From Fimenecus sp964527585 (GTDB lineage: Bacteria > Bacillota > Clostridia > Oscillospirales > Acutalibacteraceae): a stretch of 64,000 bases of DNA. Shown piece by piece: positions 59,339 to 64,000 of the stretch. The notes under the pieces were generated by a model. The model had not been told where the DNA came from. It ran no database searches and worked only from the letters and a program-made list of their open reading frames with translations. The position numbers and the translations under genes are program-made. Numbering within the stretch: position 1 is the first letter of the stretch; each line of letters begins with the position of its first letter. Location of the stretch: assembly GCA_964527585.1 (NCBI GenBank), contig CAZGPE010000001.1:1-64000 (forward strand). The letters are read 5' to 3'.

Positions 59339-60215
59339 AAAATCTTTGGCTTTGGGAACTTTCGACGGACTTCACTGCGGCCATCTTAAAGTAATCGAAG
59401 AAGCGAAAAAAAGTAAATATGACCCATATATTCTTCTTTTCGATGTTCATCCGCTGTCGGTAATTAACGGAAAAGCCCCCTGTTCGCTTATGACGGATGA
59501 AAAAAGGGATGAAGTTTTGAACCTTTTGGGTGTAAAGGCATTGACTGTTACATTCTCCGAAATCGTCAACTGCCCTTTTGAAGAGTTTTTCACCGAGATT
59601 TTGCTTAAGAAGTTCAATGCCAAGTCTCTTTCATGCGGTGAGAACTACACTTTCGGCGCCGGCGGAAAAGGTGATATTACACAGTTAAAACGCCTTTGCG
59701 AAAAGTATTCGGTTGAATTGCATATTGCTCCGACTCAACTTTTTGACGGCCGGCCCGTAAGTTCCACCCGTATCCGTTCGCTTTTGGAAAACGGAGAAAT
59801 CGAAAAAGCCAACCTTATGCTTTCAAGGGAATTTTCCTACCGATTAGAAGTCGTCGACGGAGACCGACGGGGCAGAACTCTCGGCTTTCCCACGGTAAAT
59901 CAGTTTTTTCCGGATAACTTCGTAAAACTGAAATTCGGTGTCTACGCATCGAAATGCATCATCGGTTCGAAGCAATACCCCGCCGTTACCAACATCGGAA
60001 TCCGTCCGACTGTCAAAACCGACAGATACAGAAGCGAAACTTACATAATCGGTTACGAGGGAAACCTCTACGGAGAAAAGGTCGAGATATGTCTTTCCCG
60101 TTTTTTGCGAAGCGAACGCAAATTCGAGTCCCTTGAACAGCTCGCTTCGGCAATCGGGCAGGACAGCGAAAAATCAAAGGAAATATTTCACAATAACCCT
60201 TGCAATATCGGATAA
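59331..60215 (+). CDS. ribF: Bifunctional riboflavin kinase/FAD synthetase
   Basis: A 294-residue RibF. The N-terminal nucleotidyl-transferase domain has ALGTFDGLHCGHLKVI and STRIRSLL. The C-terminal flavokinase domain has GDRRGRTLGFPTVN and the GVYASKCIIG strand. The GTG at 59331 follows AAGGAAGGTG by 7 bp. It makes FMN and then FAD. Last gene of the operon. Confidence 0.95.
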   Translation: MIEKSLALGTFDGLHCGHLKVIEEAKKSKYDPYILLFDVHPLSVINGKAPCSLMTDEKRDEVLNLLGVKALTVTFSEIVNCPFEEFFTEILLKKFNAKSLSCGENYTFGAGGKGDITQLKRLCEKYSVELHIAPTQLFDGRPVSSTRIRSLLENGEIEKANLMLSREFSYRLEVVDGDRRGRTLGFPTVNQFFPDNFVKLKFGVYASKCIIGSKQYPAVTNIGIRPTVKTDRYRSETYIIGYEGNLYGEKVEICLSRFLRSERKFESLEQLASAIGQDSEKSKEIFHNNPCNIG

Positions 60216-60228
60216 ATAATTGTAAAAT
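60200..60228 (+). promoter_or_regulatory. Promoter of the alcohol dehydrogenase gene
   Basis: TTGCAA (60200-60205) and TAAAAT (60223-60228), spacer 17 bp, overlapping the last codons of ribF and about 35 bp before the dehydrogenase start. Confidence 0.7.
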
Positions 60229-60262
60229 AAATATACTTATAATAAGAAAGGTTGTTATTTAT

Positions 60263-61471
60263 ATGTGGGCATTAAAAGTTGCAGGCTACCGTGCTTATCA
60301 AAAAATTATGAAAGTTATGGTATGCTTCCTTGACTGGTCTGAACCTCAGTTGCTTACAGGCCCCGGTTCAATCCGCAAACTTCCTGCGGTAATCAAAGAA
60401 AAAGGCATCAGCAATGTTATGATCGTTACCGATAAGGGACTTATGAGTCTTAACTTGCTTGACGGTCTTTTCGAAGGTCTTAAAGCCGAGGACATTAAGT
60501 ATGTCGTTTACGACGGTGTTCAGCCCAACCCCTCAATCGAAAATATCGAAGAAGCAAGAGAAATGTTCATCGCCAACGGCTGTGAAGCAATGATCGCTTT
60601 CGGCGGCGGATCTCCCATGGACTGTGCGAAAGCCGCTTGCGCAAGAGTTGTAAGACCTAACAAGACAATTCCTCAGATGAGAGGCGTTATGAAAGTTCTT
60701 CGCAAACTTCCGCCCTTCTTCGCTGTTCCCACCACTGCGGGTACAGGTTCGGAAACCACCCTTGCGGCTGTTGTTTCCAACACTCAGACACATGAAAAAT
60801 ACGCAATCAACGATCCGAGTCTCCGTCCCAAGTTTGCGGTTCTCGATCCCGAACTTACAACAGGTCTTCCTCAGAAGATTACTTCGACAACGGGTCTCGA
60901 CGCCTTGACTCATGCTGTTGAAGCATACATAGGCAAATCAAATGTCGCTTCGACAAGAGAATATGCCGAAAAAGCGACAAAGATGATTTTCGAAAACCTC
61001 GAAACCTGCTACAACGACGGTAAAAATATCGAAGCAAGAGGTCAGATGCTTCTCGCTTCTTTCTATGCCGGTATGGCATTTACAAGAGCTTATGTAGGCT
61101 ATGTTCACGCAATTGCCCATAACCTCGGCGGTATGTACGGTATTCCGCACGGACTTGCAAACTCCGTTATTCTTCCCGTTGTTCTCGAAGAATACGGCAC
61201 TGCTGTTTATCCGTCTCTCGCTAAACTTGCCGACATCGTAGGCATCGGCGGTCAGACAGATGAAGAAAAAGCCAAAGGCTTCATCGCAGAAATCTACGCT
61301 ATGAACGAGAGAATGGCTATCCCGACCGGCTTTGAGCAGATTAAAGACGAAGATATTCCGACAATCGTTGCAAGAGCGATGAAAGAAGCTCATCCTCTCT
61401 ATCCGACACCCGTTATCTTCGACGAAGAAAGACTTACTCAAATCGTTAAAAGACTTAAAGCAAACGCTTAG
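60263..61471 (+). CDS. Iron-containing alcohol dehydrogenase
   Basis: A 402-residue class III/IV alcohol dehydrogenase. The NAD-binding Gly motif is AFGGGSPMDCAKAA. VPTTAGTGSETT is the middle motif. Metal ligands are Asp and His in TGLDALTHAVEAY, then HAIAHNLGGMYGIPHGLANSVILP. The C-terminal third is helical. It likely reduces an aldehyde in fermentation. ATG 60263 with GAAAGG upstream; earlier in-frame codons overlap ribF and a promoter. Codon choice is highly biased, suggesting strong expression. Confidence 0.93.
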   Translation: MWALKVAGYRAYQKIMKVMVCFLDWSEPQLLTGPGSIRKLPAVIKEKGISNVMIVTDKGLMSLNLLDGLFEGLKAEDIKYVVYDGVQPNPSIENIEEAREMFIANGCEAMIAFGGGSPMDCAKAACARVVRPNKTIPQMRGVMKVLRKLPPFFAVPTTAGTGSETTLAAVVSNTQTHEKYAINDPSLRPKFAVLDPELTTGLPQKITSTTGLDALTHAVEAYIGKSNVASTREYAEKATKMIFENLETCYNDGKNIEARGQMLLASFYAGMAFTRAYVGYVHAIAHNLGGMYGIPHGLANSVILPVVLEEYGTAVYPSLAKLADIVGIGGQTDEEKAKGFIAEIYAMNERMAIPTGFEQIKDEDIPTIVARAMKEAHPLYPTPVIFDEERLTQIVKRLKANA

Positions 61472-61487
61472 CAGTTTAATTTTACGC

Positions 61488-61520
61488 AACCGAGTTTCGA
61501 AAGAGACTCGGTTGTTTTTT
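61488..61520 (+). terminator. Terminator of the alcohol dehydrogenase gene
   Basis: An 8-bp stem, AACCGAGT / ACTCGGTT, with a 9-nt loop, followed by GTTTTTTTG, 17 bp past the stop. Confidence 0.9.
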
Positions 61521-61590
61521 TGCCGAAAATCAACAAAAATGCGAGTTATTGAACATTTGTTAATAATCTTTTAAGTTTTATTAGAAAATA

Positions 61591-61618
61591 TTGCATTATC
61601 CATACAATTGTCTATAAT
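61591..61618 (+). promoter_or_regulatory. Promoter of the 61652 membrane protein
   Basis: TTGCAT (61591-61596) and TATAAT (61613-61618) with a 16-bp spacer, 33 bp before the ATG. Confidence 0.65.
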
Positions 61619-61651
61619 TGTAAACATAATAAACTGTTAAAGGATGATATT

Positions 61652-62356
61652 ATGGATGCAATCAAAAACTTACGCAGTTATGTCCGTTCCCGTTACGAAA
61701 AAAAGGAAAGGGACGCCGAACTCGAAGCCGAAAAACTCGATGCTGAAAAACTGATAATGATTTTCCTTGTTGCCTGCCTTGTGGGATACGGTGTCGAAGA
61801 AATTTGGTGCCTTATTCGAAACGGATATTTCGAATCCCGACATTCTTTAATTTACGGGCCGCTCTCGGTTCTTTACGGAATGGGTGCGGTGTTGCTGACG
61901 CTCTCGCTTTATAAAATCAAAGATGCGGGTATCGGAAAAATATTCTTAACTTCGTTTATCGTATGTTCGGCAGCGGAATATATCGCCTCACTCGGACAGG
62001 AAATATGCTTCGGCTCTGTTGCATGGGATTACAGCGATGTTCCGCTTAACATAAACGGCAGAATTTGTCTGCTCTATTCACTGTTTTGGGGAGTTTTGGG
62101 AGTTGCTTGGATTAAAGGAATATATCCTGCGTTGAGCAAACTTATCGACCTTATTCCCAAAGACATTACAAAGGCGCTGTGCATCGCTTTCAGCATATTC
62201 TTCGTTTTCGACTGCGCAATTTCCGCTTGCGCCGGTGCGAGAATGGATCAGCGCAAGAACAACACCCCGCCGAAAAACAAAATCGAAGAATTTTTGGACG
62301 AACACTATCCCGACGAAAGAATGAGAGAAATTTACGCAAATTCAAAAGATGTTTAG
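61652..62356 (+). CDS. CmpB-like putative ABC-transporter membrane protein
   Basis: A 234-residue membrane protein. A charged N-terminal coil (about 1-30) is followed by five to six hydrophobic helices. The conserved core is YGVEEIWCLIRNGYFESRHSLIYGPLSVLYGMGAV ... LGQEICFGSVAWDYSDVPLNINGRICLLYSLFWG. This is the pattern of the family called putative ABC-transporter type IV (CmpB), common in Clostridia and of unknown function. No partner ATPase is adjacent. Confidence 0.8.
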   Translation: MDAIKNLRSYVRSRYEKKERDAELEAEKLDAEKLIMIFLVACLVGYGVEEIWCLIRNGYFESRHSLIYGPLSVLYGMGAVLLTLSLYKIKDAGIGKIFLTSFIVCSAAEYIASLGQEICFGSVAWDYSDVPLNINGRICLLYSLFWGVLGVAWIKGIYPALSKLIDLIPKDITKALCIAFSIFFVFDCAISACAGARMDQRKNNTPPKNKIEEFLDEHYPDERMREIYANSKDV

Positions 62357-62401
62357 TTTTTCCGACCGAAAATTCCGATAAACAACGCTTTTTCAACACT
62401 T

Positions 62402-62438
62402 AGGGCACACTTTTTTTAGGTGTGCCCTGCGTTTTTTT
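62402..62438 (+). terminator. Terminator of the CmpB-like gene
   Basis: A 9-bp stem, AGGGCACAC / GTGTGCCCT, with a T-rich 9-nt loop, followed by GCGTTTTTTT. About 45 bp beyond the stop. Confidence 0.9.
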
Positions 62439-62477
62439 CACCGTATTTTTTGTCAAGAAAAATTATTTGTATACAAT

Positions 62478-62493
62478 ACACAATATTTAGGGA
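62478..62493 (+). promoter_or_regulatory. NrdR box 1 upstream of nrdD
   Basis: ACACAATATTTAGGGA matches the NrdR box pattern (ACACWATATNTWGTGT-like) in its left half and core. Its start lies 42 bp upstream of the start of the second box. Confidence 0.6.
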
Positions 62494-62514
62494 TAAAATA
62501 TGTCAAAATCGTTA

Positions 62515-62543
62515 TTGAAAATCAATATGTAGTGTGCTATAAT
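62515..62543 (+). promoter_or_regulatory. nrdD promoter with embedded NrdR box 2
   Basis: TTGAAA (62515-62520) and TATAAT (62538-62543), spacer 17 bp. The spacer is almost entirely filled by the second NrdR-like box, AATCAATATGTAGTGT (62520-62535), sharing the CAATATNTAG core with box 1. Binding of NrdR-ATP/dATP here would block RNA polymerase. Confidence 0.75.
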
Positions 62544-62607
62544 TTATTCGGTTCGCAAAATACAGATACTTCTGTTAACAATAAACGATATTTAAGGAGT
62601 GGGAAGG

Positions 62608-64000
62608 ATGAAAGTATTAAAGCGTAACGGCACCGAAGTCATTTTCGACATCAAAAAAATCGCCGCCGCCATCACAAAAGCAAACGAAAGCGTAAACGAA
62701 GACGAGAGAATGACTCCGACTCAGATTGAAAGAATTGCGGAAAGCGTTGAATTTTCCTGCGTGAAAATGAACCGCTCTCCTTCCGTCGAAGAAATACAGG
62801 ACCTTGTCGAATATCAGATAATGGCTCACGGCGCTTACGAAGTCGCAAAAAGTTATATCACATACAGATATACCAGAAGCCTTGTACGCCGTTCTAACAC
62901 AACCGACGAAAAAATCCTCAGCCTTATCGAGTGTAACAACGAAGAGGCGAAGCAGGAAAATTCCAACAAAAACCCCGTTGTCAACTCCACTCAGAGAGAC
63001 TATATGGCAGGCGAGGTTTCAAAAGACATAACCGAGCGTATACTTTTACCCGAAGAAATCGTCGAAGCTCACAAGGAAGGCATTATTCATTTCCACGATG
63101 CCGACTATTTCGCTCAGCATATGCACAACTGCGACCTTGTAAACCTTGAAGATATGCTTCAAAACGGCACTGTAATCACAGGCACTCTTATCGAAAGACC
63201 CCACAGTTTTTCAACCGCCTGCAACATCGCCACTCAGATTATCGCTCAGGTTGCTTCAAACCAGTACGGCGGTCAGTCGATTACTCTCGCTCACCTTGCT
63301 CCGTTTGTCGATGTCAGCCGTCAGAAATTCCGTAAAATCGTAGAAAGCGAAATGGAAACTCTCGGCATCGCTCCCGACGAAGAAAAAATCAACGAACTTG
63401 TCGAAAACAGAGTTAAGGACGAAATCCGCCGTGGCGTTCAGACAATTCAGTATCAGGTTGTTACCCTTTTGACAACTAACGGTCAGGCTCCGTTCATCAC
63501 CGTATTTATGTATCTTAACGAAGCCAAAAACGAGCGTGAAAAGGCCGACTTGGCAATGATTATCGAAGAGATGCTCAAACAACGCTATGACGGAGTTAAG
63601 AACGAATCGGGCGTCTATGTTACACCCGCTTTCCCGAAACTCATATACACTCTCGAAGAGGACAACATAACGGAAGATTCAAAGTATTGGTACCTTACCG
63701 AACTTGCCGCAAAATGTACCGCAAGAAGAATGGTACCCGACTATATTTCCGAAAAGAAAATGCTTGAATTAAAGGGCGATGTTTACACCTGTATGGGTTG
63801 CCGTTCGTTCCTGACTCCCGACAGATTCACCGATAACGGAATCGGAAACATCGCAAATGCGGGAAATTACGAAGAGGGCAAGCATAAATATTACGGAAGA
63901 TTCAATCAGGGTGTTGTTACAATCAACCTTCCCGATGTCGCTTTGTCATCGGGTGGAAACACCGAAAAATTCTGGTCGATTTTCGAAGAAAGACTTGAAC
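62608..64000 (+). CDS. nrdD: Anaerobic ribonucleoside-triphosphate reductase, 5' part
   Basis: 464 codons of NrdD before the window ends; the C-terminal glycyl-radical region is outside. The N-terminal ATP-cone (MKVLKRNGTEVIFDIKKIAAAI, to about residue 95) is the allosteric dATP/ATP switch. The catalytic barrel follows: IIHFHDADYF, NQYGGQSITLAHLAPFVDVSR and CMGCRSFL. It makes dNTPs without oxygen, activated by NrdG. The ATG is behind AAGGAGTGGGAAGG. Confidence 0.95.
   Translation, partial: MKVLKRNGTEVIFDIKKIAAAITKANESVNEDERMTPTQIERIAESVEFSCVKMNRSPSVEEIQDLVEYQIMAHGAYEVAKSYITYRYTRSLVRRSNTTDEKILSLIECNNEEAKQENSNKNPVVNSTQRDYMAGEVSKDITERILLPEEIVEAHKEGIIHFHDADYFAQHMHNCDLVNLEDMLQNGTVITGTLIERPHSFSTACNIATQIIAQVASNQYGGQSITLAHLAPFVDVSRQKFRKIVESEMETLGIAPDEEKINELVENRVKDEIRRGVQTIQYQVVTLLTTNGQAPFITVFMYLNEAKNEREKADLAMIIEEMLKQRYDGVKNESGVYVTPAFPKLIYTLEEDNITEDSKYWYLTELAAKCTARRMVPDYISEKKMLELKGDVYTCMGCRSFLTPDRFTDNGIGNIANAGNYEEGKHKYYGRFNQGVVTINLPDVALSSGGNTEKFWSIFEERLE

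Noticed and set aside
1..64000. tRNA, rRNA, tmRNA or 4.5S RNA genes
   Set aside because: No cloverleaf, CCA-ended or rRNA-like stretch was recognised in the intergenic regions read by eye.

Overview
The window reads as chromosomal DNA of a spore-forming, anaerobic, low-to-mid GC member of the Clostridia, most likely an Oscillospirales/Ruminococcaceae-type gut bacterium. The evidence is the sporulation genes yqfC, yqfD and ylbJ, a Prp-processed L27 with a cleavable N-terminus, Firmicutes-style gene orders (ylxM-ffh-rpsP-khpA-rimM-trmD, rimP-nusA-rnpM-ylxQ-infB-rbfA-nrnA-truB-ribF, phoH-ybeY-dgkA-era), an anaerobic class III ribonucleotide reductase, and the GC-rich palindromic intergenic repeats common in this group. 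The placement is inferred from gene content, not from any search. No rRNA, tRNA or CRISPR locus was seen.

Layout. 1-514: intergenic palindromic repeats. 602-5200 (minus): hexuronate catabolism, uxuA, an SDR mannonate/fructuronate oxidoreductase, a small membrane protein, kdgK, kdgA and a PduL-type phosphotransacylase, from a sigma-A-like promoter at 5238-5266. 5334-8923 (minus): translation and secretion operon trmD to ylxM. 9030-9425: a lipoprotein. 9494-12730: mutS2, recO and a tiny yqzL-like gene overlapping recO. 12794-17185 (minus): era, dgkA, ybeY, phoH, yqfD, yqfC. 17256-18624 (plus): ylbJ and a small Cys-rich protein.

18672-35103 (minus) is a capsular/exopolysaccharide locus. It holds an initiating sugar transferase, four glycosyltransferases, a Wzx flippase, a Wzy/EpsG polymerase, an acyltransferase, the CapE/CapF/CapG set for UDP-L-FucNAc, and a TviB/TviC pair for a UDP-HexNAc uronic acid. 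An HpcH/HpaI-type aldolase and a D-2-hydroxyacid dehydrogenase lie near its promoter end. Two strong TTGACT-17-TATAAT promoters drive it. A decayed second flippase C-terminus sits between wzx and capE.

35210-38806 is a small phage-derived island: holin, GH25 lysozyme, XhlA-like membrane protein, BppU/collagen-like tail protein and a sigma-region-4-like regulator, with its own promoter and a terminator-like leader hairpin, plus a divergent RepA_N-type protein. No capsid, terminase, portal or integrase is present. This cassette is the best candidate for a little-described system in the window. 38854-39774 is rplU-prp-rpmA with an L21-type leader. 39900-40575 is a repeat field.

40617-50959 (minus) contains a hemolysin III family protein, a flavodoxin, a GPH-type transporter and the set mtnA-punA-mtaD, which predicts methylthioadenosine salvage by deamination. 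A cyclophilin and a large FtsX-type ABC exporter pair follow. 51125-52048 is a secreted protein with an IPATG sorting-like signal. 52226-60215 (plus) is the rimP-to-ribF operon. 60263-62356 holds an iron-type alcohol dehydrogenase and a membrane protein. 62608 to the window end is nrdD, truncated by the window, behind a promoter with two NrdR-like boxes. Most genes are ordinary core genes; the accessory interest lies at 18.6-40.6 kb.
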